Below, piece by piece: positions 28,888-38,181 of a stretch of DNA of 64,000 bases. The DNA lies in assembly GCF_017315735.1 (NCBI RefSeq), contig NZ_JAFLRK010000004.1:62001-126000 (forward strand), given 5' to 3'. How positions within the stretch are numbered: the first letter of the stretch is position 1; each line of letters starts with the position of its first letter. This DNA comes from Paracoccus shandongensis (lineage in GTDB: Bacteria; Pseudomonadota; Alphaproteobacteria; Rhodobacterales; Rhodobacteraceae). The notes under the pieces are model-generated. The model was not told where the DNA came from, did not search any database, and saw nothing but the letters and a program-made list of their open reading frames with translations. A program made the translations under genes and the position numbers.

Positions 28888-29696
28888 CCCGAACAGCCGT
28901 CATCGCAGGCCAGGGCGCGCTTGCCCCCGCCGTCATCGCCGCGCTGGACGCGCCGCTGGTCTATGCGCTGGACGGCTTTGCGCCCGAGGGGGTCGAGGCG
29001 CAGCCCTTCCGGCTGGAACGGCTGGTCCCGTTCCTGGACAGCCTGCTGGATCAGGACGTGTCGCGCGTGGTCTTTGCCGGGGCGATCCGCCGCCCGCGCC
29101 TGGATCCGGAACTGTTCGACAACCGCACCGCGCAACTGGTGCCGCGCATCATGATGGCGATGCAGTCGGGCGACGACGGGGCGCTGCGGGCGGTGCTGGA
29201 CGTGTTTGGGGAACACGGGCTGGCCATCGCCTCGGTCGCCGAGGTCGCGCCCCACCTGATCCCCGGCGAAGGCGTGCTGGCGGGCGAACCGTCCGCCGCC
29301 GACAAGCGCGACGCGGCGCGGGCCGCGCTGATCCACGCGACGCTGGGGCCGCTGGACGTGGGGCAGGGGAACGTGGTGGCGCAGGGCCAGTGCCTTGCCA
29401 TCGAGACGCTGCCCGGCACCGCCGCGATGCTGGACTTTGCCGCGCGCCATGCGGGCCTGCGTCCCAACCCGAACGGCGCGAAGGGCGTGTTCTTCAAGGC
29501 CCCGAAACCCGGCCAGGACATGCGCATCGACCTGCCGACGCTTGGCCCCGACAGCGTGACGCAGGCCGCCGCTGCTGGCCTTGCAGGGATTGCCTGGGCT
29601 GCGGGCGGCGTGATCCTGCTGGACCGGGCAGAGGCTGTCCGGCGCGCGGAAGCGGCGGGGTTGTTTTTGTGGGCGATGCCGGATTCGGGTATTTAG
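28884..29696 (+). CDS. lpxI: UDP-2,3-diacylglucosamine pyrophosphatase LpxI
   Basis: 270 residues. LpxI (DUF1009) signature: AVIAGQGALAP at the start, GEHGLAIASVAEVAPHL and the C-terminal region with AAGLAGIAWAAGGVILLD. It releases UMP from UDP-2,3-diacylglucosamine and replaces the LpxH of gammaproteobacteria, which suits an alphaproteobacterium. The stop codon lies inside the first arm of a 48-base inverted repeat. Confidence 0.93.
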   Translation: MTRTAVIAGQGALAPAVIAALDAPLVYALDGFAPEGVEAQPFRLERLVPFLDSLLDQDVSRVVFAGAIRRPRLDPELFDNRTAQLVPRIMMAMQSGDDGALRAVLDVFGEHGLAIASVAEVAPHLIPGEGVLAGEPSAADKRDAARAALIHATLGPLDVGQGNVVAQGQCLAIETLPGTAAMLDFAARHAGLRPNPNGAKGVFFKAPKPGQDMRIDLPTLGPDSVTQAAAAGLAGIAWAAGGVILLDRAEAVRRAEAAGLFLWAMPDSGI

Positions 29697-29734
29697 ACAA
29701 CGAGGAAACCGGCTTCTTCGTTGCATAAATACCC
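29687..29734. repeat. imperfect inverted repeat between lpxI and lpxB
   Basis: Outer arms GGGTATTTA (29687-29695) and TAAATACCC (29726-29734) pair perfectly. Inner CAACGA and TCGTTG also pair, so the whole 48 bases can form one long hairpin. It contains the lpxI stop codon and ends 28 bases before lpxB. It may modulate lpxB expression or be a copy of a small dispersed repeat. Confidence 0.6.
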
Positions 29735-29762
29735 ATGACGCATCAGCAGCGGGGCGAGGCGC

Positions 29763-30917
29763 ATGAAGTTCTTCCTGATCGCGGGCGAGCCTTCGGGCGA
29801 CCTGCTGGGCGCGGCGCTGATGGCGGGCCTGCGCGAGCTGGTGCCGGACGCCCGGTTCGTGGGCATCGGCGGGCAGGCGATGACGGCGCAGGGCCTCGAC
29901 AGCCTGTTCCCGATGGGGGAACTGAGCGTGATGGGCATCTGGGAAGTGCTGCCCAAGTATCGCCATCTGAAACGCCGCATCGCTGAAACCGCTGCCCGTG
30001 TCGCGGCCGAGAACCCGGATGCCCTGATCGGCATCGACAGCCCGGATTTCTGCCTGCGCGTGGCCCGCGCGGCGCGGGCACAGCAACCGGGGTTGCGGGT
30101 GATCCACTATGTCGCGCCCTCGGTCTGGGCTTGGCGGCCGGGGCGGGCCTTGAAGATGGCCGAGGTGGTCGATCACGTCCTGGCGATCCTGCCCTTCGAG
30201 CCGCCTTTGATGCAGGCTGCGGGCATGACCTGCGATTTCGTGGGCCACCCCATCGCCACCGCCCCCGTGGCCGGTCCCGACGAGGCTGCGCTGTTCCGCG
30301 CCGGTCACGGCATCGTGCCCGAAAGCCCTGTAGTCCTGTGCCTGCCGGGTTCGCGCGGCGGAGAGGTCGCGCGCCTGCTGCCCCGGTTCGGGCAGGCGCT
30401 TGCGGATCTGCGCCATCATGTGCCGGACATGCAGGTGGTGCTGCCGACCGTGCCAGGCGTGGCCGGTCAGGTGCGCCATCTGACAGCCGCCTGGCCCGTC
30501 CGGCCGCTGATCGTCGAGGATGCCGACCAGAAGCGCGCGGCTTTCGCGGCGGCGGATCTGGCGCTGGCGGCGTCGGGCACGGTCAGCCTGGATCTGGCGG
30601 CGAACCGGGTGCCGATGGTGATCGGCTATGACATGGCGCCGCTCAGCCGGATGCTGGTGGGGATGCTGCTGAAGACCGACACGGTGACGCTGGTGAACCT
30701 GGTCAGCGAGACGCGCGCGGTGCCCGAGTTCCTGGGCCGCGACTGCCAGCCGGGGCCCCTGGCGCAGGCGCTGCGCAGGCTGCTGGACGACCCCGCCGCC
30801 CGGCAGGCCCAGCTGGACGCGATGGATCTGACCATGGACCGGCTGGGCAAGGGGGGCGAGGCGCCGGGTCTGCGCGCCGCCCGGTCCGTGCTGCGGGGGG
30901 TTACAGGACCGCGGTGA
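29763..30917 (+). CDS. lpxB: lipid-A-disaccharide synthase
   Basis: 384 residues. GT19 family pattern: LIAGEPSGDLLGA at the N-terminus, ALIGIDSPDFCLR, HYVAPSVWAWRPGRA and LCLPGSRGGEV. It joins UDP-2,3-diacylglucosamine to lipid X, a peripheral inner-membrane step. The last 17 bases overlap the convergent RidA gene. Confidence 0.97.
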   Translation: MKFFLIAGEPSGDLLGAALMAGLRELVPDARFVGIGGQAMTAQGLDSLFPMGELSVMGIWEVLPKYRHLKRRIAETAARVAAENPDALIGIDSPDFCLRVARAARAQQPGLRVIHYVAPSVWAWRPGRALKMAEVVDHVLAILPFEPPLMQAAGMTCDFVGHPIATAPVAGPDEAALFRAGHGIVPESPVVLCLPGSRGGEVARLLPRFGQALADLRHHVPDMQVVLPTVPGVAGQVRHLTAAWPVRPLIVEDADQKRAAFAAADLALAASGTVSLDLAANRVPMVIGYDMAPLSRMLVGMLLKTDTVTLVNLVSETRAVPEFLGRDCQPGPLAQALRRLLDDPAARQAQLDAMDLTMDRLGKGGEAPGLRAARSVLRGVTGPR

Positions 30918-31248
30918 CGATCACCTCGACCTTGTAGTCGGGGGTGGCCAGCTTCGCCTCGCCCGTGGCGCGGGCGGGGGTGTGGCCCTGGGGCACCCAG
31001 GCGTCCCAGACGGCGTTCATTTCCGCGAAATCGGCCATGTCGGCCAGCCAGATCTGGGCGGACACGATGCGGGTCTTGTCGGTGCCAGCCTCGGCCAGCA
31101 GGCGGTCCACCTGCTCCAGCACCACGCGGGTCTGGTCGGTGACGGATGCGCCGGGCTCGCCCACCTGGCCCGCAAGCCAGACGGTGCCGTTGGCGATGAC
31201 CGCCTGGCTCATGCGCGGGCCGGTCTCGATACGGGTGATGTCGCTCAT
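30901..31248 (-). CDS. RidA/YjgF-family protein
   Basis: 115 residues, the small trimeric chorismate-mutase-like fold. The arginine that binds the substrate carboxylate in RidA is kept (PARATGEAKL), so enamine/imine deaminase activity is possible. I chose ATG 31248 because AAGGAG is 7 bases before it, whereas the ATG at 31254 leaves no spacing. It follows the TauE/SafE gene directly and is likely in its operon. Confidence 0.88.
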   Translation of the reverse strand: MSDITRIETGPRMSQAVIANGTVWLAGQVGEPGASVTDQTRVVLEQVDRLLAEAGTDKTRIVSAQIWLADMADFAEMNAVWDAWVPQGHTPARATGEAKLATPDYKVEVIVTAVL

Positions 31249-31250
31249 GT

Positions 31251-32006
31251 TCATGCTCCTTGAATGAGACGCCAGAAAAAGATCGCGGTCATGCCAAGGC
31301 CGATGACGGCGATCAGCAGACGCAGGGCAGGGCGCGGGATGCGCCGGGCCACGGGCGCGCCGGCATAGCCGCCGGTGATCGTGCCCGCCGCCATGATCGC
31401 GGCCGGACCCCAGGCGACCGCGCCCCCTGCCGCAAAGACCGCAAAGGCCACGATCGACAGCGCGAAGGACAGCCAGCATTTCAGCCCGTTCATCTGGTGC
31501 AGGTCCGTCATGCCCCACATCGCGAACATGGCCAGCAGCACGATGCCAAGTCCGCCGTTGAAATAGCCGCCATAGACCGCCACCGGCATCAGGATGCCCA
31601 GGCCGAAGGGGACCACCACCGACCGCCAGCGCGACGCCATGCGCCGCACGTCGTCGGCGAAGGAAAAGACCAGCGTGGCCGCCAGCAGCAAAAAGGGCAC
31701 CAGGGCCGAGAAGGCCTTGTTGGAACTGACCAGCAGCAGCCCGCTGCCGATGGCTCCGCCGATCATCGTCCAGACCGTCAGCTTCAGGAAGGGCGCGTCG
31801 TGGATCGCGCGGATGTCGTTCCTGAACCCGATGGCCGAGGCGAGATAGCCCGGCAGCGCGGCGATGGTGCTGGTGGCATTGGCCGCGACAGGCGGGATGC
31901 CCAGGAAGACCAGGGTCGGAAAGGTGATAAAGGTGCCGCCGCCCGCGACGGCGTTCAGCATCCCGCCAAGCAGCCCGGCGAAGAACAGCAGGGCAGCGTC
32001 CAGCAT
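31251..32006 (-). CDS. TauE/SafE-family sulfite/anion exporter
   Basis: 251 residues with about eight membrane helices and the family's GGMLNAVAGGGTFITFP start and second repeat GGYFNGGLGIVLLA. Such permeases move sulfite, sulfoacetate or other organosulfur anions; the substrate is not determinable here. It ends right before the RidA gene. Confidence 0.88.
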   Translation of the reverse strand: MLDAALLFFAGLLGGMLNAVAGGGTFITFPTLVFLGIPPVAANATSTIAALPGYLASAIGFRNDIRAIHDAPFLKLTVWTMIGGAIGSGLLLVSSNKAFSALVPFLLLAATLVFSFADDVRRMASRWRSVVVPFGLGILMPVAVYGGYFNGGLGIVLLAMFAMWGMTDLHQMNGLKCWLSFALSIVAFAVFAAGGAVAWGPAAIMAAGTITGGYAGAPVARRIPRPALRLLIAVIGLGMTAIFFWRLIQGA

Positions 32007-32120
32007 GGGCGGCCTTCCGTGTGGTCACGGCGCAAGGGCCGCAGGATTCGGCCGCGACGCTAGCGGCAGGGTCGGAAAGGCACAAGCCCCGCTCTGGCCC
32101 AGGCCGCTTGCCTGACCCTG

Positions 32121-32156
32121 CGGTGGGCCTGCCTGTTTATCGGGCAGGGCCCACCG
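32121..32156. promoter_or_regulatory. hairpin upstream of the polyamine-type ABC operon
   Basis: CGGTGGGCC-TGCC pairs with GGCAGGGCCCACCG across a 5-8 base AT-containing loop, with one bulge. It lies in the 271-base gap between the divergent TauE/SafE gene and the ABC operon, about 120 bases upstream of the ATPase gene. It could be an attenuator or operator. Confidence 0.35.
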
Positions 32157-32277
32157 ATGCATGTTAGCGACCTTCAAGGGCGAAGAAATGTCGCAAACGG
32201 TGTTGCGCCTGTCCCGTGGCGCTGCTTAACCTGCTGATGCGCTGATCAAGAAAACAGAAACACGGGGAGAGCGCCTT

Positions 32278-33381
32278 TTGCTGGACGACCGCCACGGCGA
32301 TAGCTTCGTCGCTTTTGAACATGTGCAGAAAAGCTATGACGGACAGACGCTTGTCGTCAAAGACCTGAACCTGTCCATCGGCAAGGGAGAGTTCCTGACC
32401 ATGCTCGGGCCCTCGGGTTCGGGCAAGACGACCTGCCTGATGATGCTTGCGGGCTTCGAGACCGCGACTCATGGAGAGATCCGGCTGGCCGGACGCCCCA
32501 TCAACCAGGTGCCGCCGCACAAGCGCGGCATCGGCATGGTGTTCCAGAACTATGCCCTGTTTCCGCACATGACGGTGGGGGAAAACCTGTCCTTCCCGCT
32601 GGAAGTGCGGGGCATGTCCAAGTCCGACCGCGAAACCCGCATCAAGCGCGCGCTGGACATGGTGCAGATGGGCAAGTTCGCCAACCGCCGCCCCGCGCAA
32701 TTGTCGGGCGGCCAGCAGCAGCGCATCGCCCTGGCCCGCGCGCTGGTCTTCGACCCGGAACTGGTCCTGATGGACGAACCCCTGGGCGCGCTGGACAAGC
32801 AACTGCGCGAACACATGCAGTTCGAGATCAAGCACCTGCACAACCGCCTTGGAATCACGGTGGTTTACGTCACCCACGACCAGGGCGAGGCCTTGACCAT
32901 GTCCGACCGCGTGGCGGTCTTCAACGACGGCCGCATCCAGCAGCTTGCCGCGCCCGCCGACCTGTATGAACGCCCGGAAAACAGCTTCGTGGCCCAGTTC
33001 ATCGGCGAGAACAACAAGCTGCCCGGCACCATCGAGGAGTTGTCGGGCGACAAGGCCCTGGTGCGCCTGGCCACCGGCGAACTGATCGACGCGACCCCGG
33101 TGAACGTCACCGCCAAGGGCCAGCAGACGCTGGTGTCGATCCGTCCCGAACGCGTTGAGTTCAAGCCCGAGATGATGCCCCCCGGCGCCCACATGATCGG
33201 GGCCGAGGTTTGCGACGTGATCTACATGGGCGACATCCTGCGCGCCCGTCTCAAGGTCGCGGGCAGCGCGGATTTCGTGATGAAGATGCGCAACACCATC
33301 GGCCAGACCCGGCTGGAACCGGGCCAGCAGATCCGGATCGGCTGGCATCCGGCGGATGCCCGCGCGCTGGATCCCGTGTGA
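32278..33381 (+). CDS. ABC transporter ATP-binding protein, spermidine/putrescine type
   Basis: 367 residues. Walker A LGPSGSGKTT, signature LSGGQQQRIALARAL, Walker B LVLMDEP, and a C-terminal TOBE-like regulatory domain (about 270-360) as in PotA. It powers the importer encoded by the following five genes. The start is TTG at 32278 with GGGGAGAG upstream. Confidence 0.93.
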   Translation: MLDDRHGDSFVAFEHVQKSYDGQTLVVKDLNLSIGKGEFLTMLGPSGSGKTTCLMMLAGFETATHGEIRLAGRPINQVPPHKRGIGMVFQNYALFPHMTVGENLSFPLEVRGMSKSDRETRIKRALDMVQMGKFANRRPAQLSGGQQQRIALARALVFDPELVLMDEPLGALDKQLREHMQFEIKHLHNRLGITVVYVTHDQGEALTMSDRVAVFNDGRIQQLAAPADLYERPENSFVAQFIGENNKLPGTIEELSGDKALVRLATGELIDATPVNVTAKGQQTLVSIRPERVEFKPEMMPPGAHMIGAEVCDVIYMGDILRARLKVAGSADFVMKMRNTIGQTRLEPGQQIRIGWHPADARALDPV

Positions 33382-33441
33382 CGGCCGCCCCGGCCCACCA
33401 ATGACGGCGAATGCCGCATGTCCTTGCAGTTGGAGTGATCA

Positions 33442-34512
33442 ATGAAGAAGACGCTTGCCCTGACCACCGCGCTTGGCCTGATCGCCTGTCCCGCGCTGGC
33501 CGATGTGAACCTGCTGTCCTGGGGCGGGGCCTATGGCAACAGCCATCTGGAAGCCTATGCCAAGCCCTTCGAGGCCGAGACCGGCATCAAGGTGACGATG
33601 GCCGACGCCGACAACCCGGCCACGCCCATCAAGGCCATGGTCGAGGCGGGCAATGTGACGACCGACGTGGCTTCGGTCGAATATGCCGACGCGGTGCGGC
33701 TGTGCGACGAAGGGCTGCTGGAAACCATCGACCCCGCAATCCTGGTGCCCGCCGCGGACGGCACGGCGGCAACGGACGATTTCATCGACGGCGCGATCAC
33801 CGAATGCTTTGTCGCGACGGACGTGTATTCGATGGTCCTGGCCTTTGACGACAGCAAGTTTCCCGACGCCAAGCCCTCGACCCCCGCCGATTTCTTCGAC
33901 CTGGAAAAGTTCCCCGGCAAGCGCACCATGCGCAAGGGGGCCAAGTTCAACCTGGAACTGGCGCTGATGGCCGAAGGCGTTCCCGCCGCCGAAGTCTATG
34001 AGGTCCTGGGCACGCCCGAGGGCGTGGACCGCGCATTTGCGAAACTCGACAGCATCAAGGACAGCGTGATCTGGTGGGAAGCGGGCGCGCAGCCGCCGCA
34101 GCTTCTGGCCGATGGCGAAGTGACCATGGCCTATGCCTTCAACGGCCGGATCTTCAACGCCGCCCAGGGCGAGGGCAAGCCCTTCAAGATCATCTGGGAC
34201 GGCCAGATCTATGAGATGGAAGGCTGGGTGATCCCCAAGGGCGCCGAGAACCTGGAGGATGCGAAGAAATTCGTGGCCTGGACGACCTCGCCCGCGCCGC
34301 AGGCCCGGGCCGCCGAATTCATCAGCTATGGCCCGCCCCGGCGCTCGGCCGCGGCCCTGGTCGGCAATGCCGAGGGCACCGACGTGCCCATGGGTCCGAA
34401 CCTGCCCACGACCGAGGCGAACATGACCAATGCCCTGGGCTCCGACCTGGAATTCTGGGTGGACCGCGATGCGGAACTGAACGAACGCTTCAACAGCTGG
34501 CTGGCCAGCTGA
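33442..34512 (+). CDS. ABC substrate-binding protein 1 (PotD/PotF-like)
   Basis: 356 residues with a Sec signal peptide (MKKTLALTTALGLIACPALA). The mature part is a periplasmic solute-binding protein of the polyamine family (NLLSWGGAYGNSHLEAY near the N-terminus; SIKDSVIWWEAGAQPPQLL in the second lobe). First of three consecutive paralogues. The exact ligand, polyamine or other cationic or acidic small molecule, is not known. Confidence 0.92.
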   Translation: MKKTLALTTALGLIACPALADVNLLSWGGAYGNSHLEAYAKPFEAETGIKVTMADADNPATPIKAMVEAGNVTTDVASVEYADAVRLCDEGLLETIDPAILVPAADGTAATDDFIDGAITECFVATDVYSMVLAFDDSKFPDAKPSTPADFFDLEKFPGKRTMRKGAKFNLELALMAEGVPAAEVYEVLGTPEGVDRAFAKLDSIKDSVIWWEAGAQPPQLLADGEVTMAYAFNGRIFNAAQGEGKPFKIIWDGQIYEMEGWVIPKGAENLEDAKKFVAWTTSPAPQARAAEFISYGPPRRSAAALVGNAEGTDVPMGPNLPTTEANMTNALGSDLEFWVDRDAELNERFNSWLAS

Positions 34513-34604
34513 CGCGACGGGGGCGGGTTCCGGCCCGCCCCTTGCCCCCGACAGGGCCAAGAACAAGGGGCGAAAGACCCCATCACCAATGGGAGAAGAA
34601 GACC

Positions 34605-35681
34605 GTGAAAACCACTCTGGTCCTATCCACCGCCCTTGCGGGCATGGCCTTCGCGGCCCATGCGCAAGAGGTCAATGTCGTCTCCTGGGGCGGCGCCTAC
34701 GAGGTCAGCCAGGTCGAGGCCTATAACAAGCCCTTCACCGAGGCGACCGGCATCAAGGCCAACATGATCGCCGCCGACGATCCGGCCACGCCGCTGAAGG
34801 CGCAGATCGAGGCGAACAACGTCACTGGCGATGTCTTCGACCTGGCGATGGCCGACGCGATCCGCCTGTGCGACGAAGGCGCGCTGATGGAATTCGACCC
34901 CGCCGACCTGCCCGCCGGGGCCGACGGCACCCCCGCCGCCGAGGATTTCGTCGAAGGATCGCTGTCCGACTGCGCCGTGGGCAACATCGTCTGGGGCACC
35001 GTGATCGGTTACGACAAGACCAAGTTCCAGGGCGAGGCCCCCACGACTGTCGCCGACTTCTTCGACACCCAGAAGTTCCCCGGCAAGCGCGGCCTGCCCA
35101 AGTCGCCCAAGCGCACGCTGTATCTGGCGCTGATCGCGGACGGTGTGCCGGCAGACCAGATCTATGACACGCTGGCGACGCCCGAGGGGGTGGACCGCGC
35201 CTTTGCCAAGCTGGACACGATCAAGAACGACGTGATCTGGTGGGAAGCGGGCGCGCAGCCCATGCAGCTGCTGGCCGACGGAGAGGTCGTGATGACCACC
35301 GTCTACAACGGCCGCATCTTCGACGCGATGGTGGGCGAGGGCAAGCCCTTCGACGTGATCTGGGATGGGCAGTATCTGGAAATCAACGCCTTTGTCGTGC
35401 CCAAGGACGCCCCCCATCCTGAACAGGCGGTGGAATACGTCAAGTTCGCCACCGGCACGCAGCCCCTGGCGGACCAGGCGAAATACATCGCCTATGGCCC
35501 GGCGCGCCAATCCTCGGCCCCGCTGGTGGGGATGTATCAGGATGGCAAGACCGAGATGGCCCCGCACATGCCCACCAACCCCGAACACCTGACATCGGCC
35601 GTGGTGGACAACCCGGAATTCTGGGCCGACCACGACGCCGAACTGTCCGAACGCTTCAACAGCTGGCTTGCCGGTGCCTGA
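34605..35681 (+). CDS. ABC substrate-binding protein 2 (PotD/PotF-like)
   Basis: 358 residues. GTG start at 34605 preceded by GGGAGAAG; signal peptide ending AHA-QEV. It shares the same core pattern as its neighbours (VVSWGGAYEVSQ, TIKNDVIWWEAGAQPMQLL, HDAELSERFNSWL), clearly a tandem paralogue and not a splice of one gene. Ligand-site differences such as PPQ versus PMQ hint at a different preference. Confidence 0.92.
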   Translation: MKTTLVLSTALAGMAFAAHAQEVNVVSWGGAYEVSQVEAYNKPFTEATGIKANMIAADDPATPLKAQIEANNVTGDVFDLAMADAIRLCDEGALMEFDPADLPAGADGTPAAEDFVEGSLSDCAVGNIVWGTVIGYDKTKFQGEAPTTVADFFDTQKFPGKRGLPKSPKRTLYLALIADGVPADQIYDTLATPEGVDRAFAKLDTIKNDVIWWEAGAQPMQLLADGEVVMTTVYNGRIFDAMVGEGKPFDVIWDGQYLEINAFVVPKDAPHPEQAVEYVKFATGTQPLADQAKYIAYGPARQSSAPLVGMYQDGKTEMAPHMPTNPEHLTSAVVDNPEFWADHDAELSERFNSWLAGA

Positions 35682-35737
35682 CCGGGCGGCGCCGCCTGTG
35701 GCGCCGTCCTTACCCCAAGGGTTCGAGAGAGCAGACC

Positions 35738-36823
35738 ATGACCAGACGACTGATTGCGGGAACGGCACTGGCGCTGATCGCCGGGATGGCCGCCCAGGCT
35801 CAGGAAGGGCCGATCAACATCACCACCTATGGCGGCGCCTTCGGGGCCGCCGTGAACGAGGCCTTCGCCAAGCCCTTCACCGAGGCGACCGGCATCCAGA
35901 CGACGATGGTGGATAACGACAACCCCCCCGCCACGCTGAAGGCTCAGGTCGAGGCGGGCAACATCACCAGCGATGTCTTCGATGTCGAGCAGTCCGACGT
36001 GCTGCGGCTGTGCGACGAGGGGTTGATCGAGCCGATCGATCCCGCCGCCCTGCCTGCCGCCGCCGACGGCACCCCCGCGACCGAGGATTACCTGCCCCAG
36101 GCCTTGCATGAATGCGCGACCGCGATCATGGTCTGGTCCACGGTGATCGCCTACAACACCGAGGCCTTTCCGGACGGTGCGCCCACAACGGTTGCCGATT
36201 TCTTCGACACCGAGAAGTTCCCCGGCAAGCGCGGCATCATCAAGCGGCCTAAATACGCGCTGGAATTCGCCCTGCTGGGCGACGGCGTGGCGCCCGACGA
36301 GGTTTATGACGTGCTGTCCACCCCTGAGGGCGTGGACCGTGCCTTTGCCAAGCTGGACAGCATCAAGGACAGCGTGGTCTGGTGGGAAGCGGGCGCGCAG
36401 GCGCCGCAGCTTCTGGCCGACAACGAGGTGTCGATGACGCTGGCCTATAACGGCCGGATCTTCGATGCCATCGTGTCGGAAGGCAAGCCCTTCGCCTTTG
36501 TCTGGGACGGCGTGAACCTGGACATGGATTACTGGGTGGTGCCGATGGGCGCGCCGAACAAGGAAGCCGCGATGAAGTTCATCGCCTTCGCCTCGGACCC
36601 CGCGCATCAGGCCGATCTGTCGAAATACATCGCCTATGGCCCGCCGCGCAAATCCGCCTCGGCCAGCGTCGGCACCTACAAGGACGGCAAGACCGCCATG
36701 GCGCCCTATCTGCCGACGACGCCCGAGAATACCGAACGCGCCCTGGTCAACGATGCGGGCTTCTGGGCCGACCACGACGCCGAACTGACCGAGCGGTTCA
36801 ACAGCTGGCTGGCCGGGGCCTGA
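35738..36823 (+). CDS. ABC substrate-binding protein 3 (PotD/PotF-like)
   Basis: 361 residues with a signal peptide (MTRRLIAGTALALIAGMAAQA). Third tandem paralogue (ITTYGGAFGAAVNEAF, SIKDSVVWWEAGAQAPQLL, HDAELTERFNSWL). It differs most at the start (TYGG instead of SWGG). It is followed after 56 bases by the first permease, so the three binding proteins may compete for or share one membrane complex. Confidence 0.92.
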   Translation: MTRRLIAGTALALIAGMAAQAQEGPINITTYGGAFGAAVNEAFAKPFTEATGIQTTMVDNDNPPATLKAQVEAGNITSDVFDVEQSDVLRLCDEGLIEPIDPAALPAAADGTPATEDYLPQALHECATAIMVWSTVIAYNTEAFPDGAPTTVADFFDTEKFPGKRGIIKRPKYALEFALLGDGVAPDEVYDVLSTPEGVDRAFAKLDSIKDSVVWWEAGAQAPQLLADNEVSMTLAYNGRIFDAIVSEGKPFAFVWDGVNLDMDYWVVPMGAPNKEAAMKFIAFASDPAHQADLSKYIAYGPPRKSASASVGTYKDGKTAMAPYLPTTPENTERALVNDAGFWADHDAELTERFNSWLAGA

Positions 36824-36879
36824 CCTGACGATTGCCGCCGCCCACGCCGGGGCGGCGGCCCCAATACCTTGAGGAAGAC

Positions 36880-38178
36880 ATGGCGAACGCTTTAGATCCG
36901 CACGCAGCCATTGCGACAACGGCCACCGGCCTGACCGACGGCGCGTTGCGGACCGCCGATGGCAGGCCGCTGGTGCGCGCCCTGGCGCGGTCGCAATCGC
37001 TGGCTCGCCGCCGCGCCTTTCTGCTGGTGCTGCCGCTCTTGGCCTTTATCCTGATCACCTTCGTGGTCCCGATCGGGCAGATGCTGCAGCGGTCGTTCTA
37101 TAACGACGGCTTTTCGGCCAACATGCCGCACCTGTCGCAATGGTTCGCCGACAATCCGCGCGGCACCGACCCCGACGAAGCCGCCTGGACGGCGCTTGCC
37201 ACCGACCTGCAGGCCGCGGCCGAGGCGCGCACCATCGGCGTCGTGGGCACGCGCATCAACTATGACGTGCCGGGCACGCGGTCGCTGTTCACCGCGACCG
37301 GGCGGCAGGTGCGGCGCGGGCTGGAGCCGCCCTACCAGGCGGCGCTTGTGGAGATCAACGAGGACTGGGCCGACCCGCGCCTGTGGTCCGCCATGCGCGA
37401 GGCATCCAGCCCCGTGACCGGCAACTTCTACCTGGCCGCCGTGGACCGCAAGCGGGGCGACGACGGCAGCATCGTCCAGGTCGAGGAACGCCAGCAGGTC
37501 TATGTGATGCTGTTCATGCGCACCTTCTGGCTGTCGCTGGTGATCACCTTCATCACCTTTGTCCTGGGCTTTCCCATCGCGCATCTTCTGGCGACATTGC
37601 CGATGCGCAAGTCGAACCTGCTGATGATCCTGGTGCTGCTGCCCTTCTGGACCTCGCTTCTGGTCAGGACGACAAGCTGGATGGTGCTGCTGCAACAGCA
37701 GGGCGTGATCAACGACATCCTGGTCTGGCTGGGCGTGATCGGGGGCGGGCAGCGGTTGCAGATGATCTATAACCAGGCGGGCACGATCATCGCCATGACC
37801 CATATCCTGCTGCCCTTCATGATCCTGCCGCTCTATTCCGTGATGCGGACGATCAACCCGTCCTATGTCCGCGCCGCGCGCAGCCTTGGCGCGACAAGCT
37901 GGACCGCGTTCCGCCGGGTTTACTTCCCGCAGACGCTGCCCGGCCTGGGGGCAGGGGCGCTGCTGGTCTTCATCCTGGCCGTTGGCTATTACATCACGCC
38001 CGCGCTGGTCGGCGGATCCTCGGGCCAGCTGATTTCCAACATGATCGCGATGCACATGACCGACACGCTGAACTGGTCCATGGCCGCGGCGCTGGCTGCG
38101 CTGCTGCTGGGCGCGGTCCTGCTGCTCTACTGGGTGTATGACCGGATGGTCGGCATCGACAACCTGAAGCTGGGGTGA
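36880..38178 (+). CDS. ABC transporter permease (PotB-like) with long periplasmic insert
   Basis: 432 residues. Helix 1 is at about 46-65. Instead of a short loop, about 140 residues lie before helix 2 (near 209, VYVMLFMRTFWLSLVITF), forming an extracytoplasmic domain. The rest is a normal BPD permease with the EAA-like loop near SYVRAARSLGATSW. The ATG at 36880 has GAGGAAG upstream. Pairs with the next permease. Confidence 0.92.
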   Translation: MANALDPHAAIATTATGLTDGALRTADGRPLVRALARSQSLARRRAFLLVLPLLAFILITFVVPIGQMLQRSFYNDGFSANMPHLSQWFADNPRGTDPDEAAWTALATDLQAAAEARTIGVVGTRINYDVPGTRSLFTATGRQVRRGLEPPYQAALVEINEDWADPRLWSAMREASSPVTGNFYLAAVDRKRGDDGSIVQVEERQQVYVMLFMRTFWLSLVITFITFVLGFPIAHLLATLPMRKSNLLMILVLLPFWTSLLVRTTSWMVLLQQQGVINDILVWLGVIGGGQRLQMIYNQAGTIIAMTHILLPFMILPLYSVMRTINPSYVRAARSLGATSWTAFRRVYFPQTLPGLGAGALLVFILAVGYYITPALVGGSSGQLISNMIAMHMTDTLNWSMAAALAALLLGAVLLLYWVYDRMVGIDNLKLG

Positions 38179-38181
38179 TCC

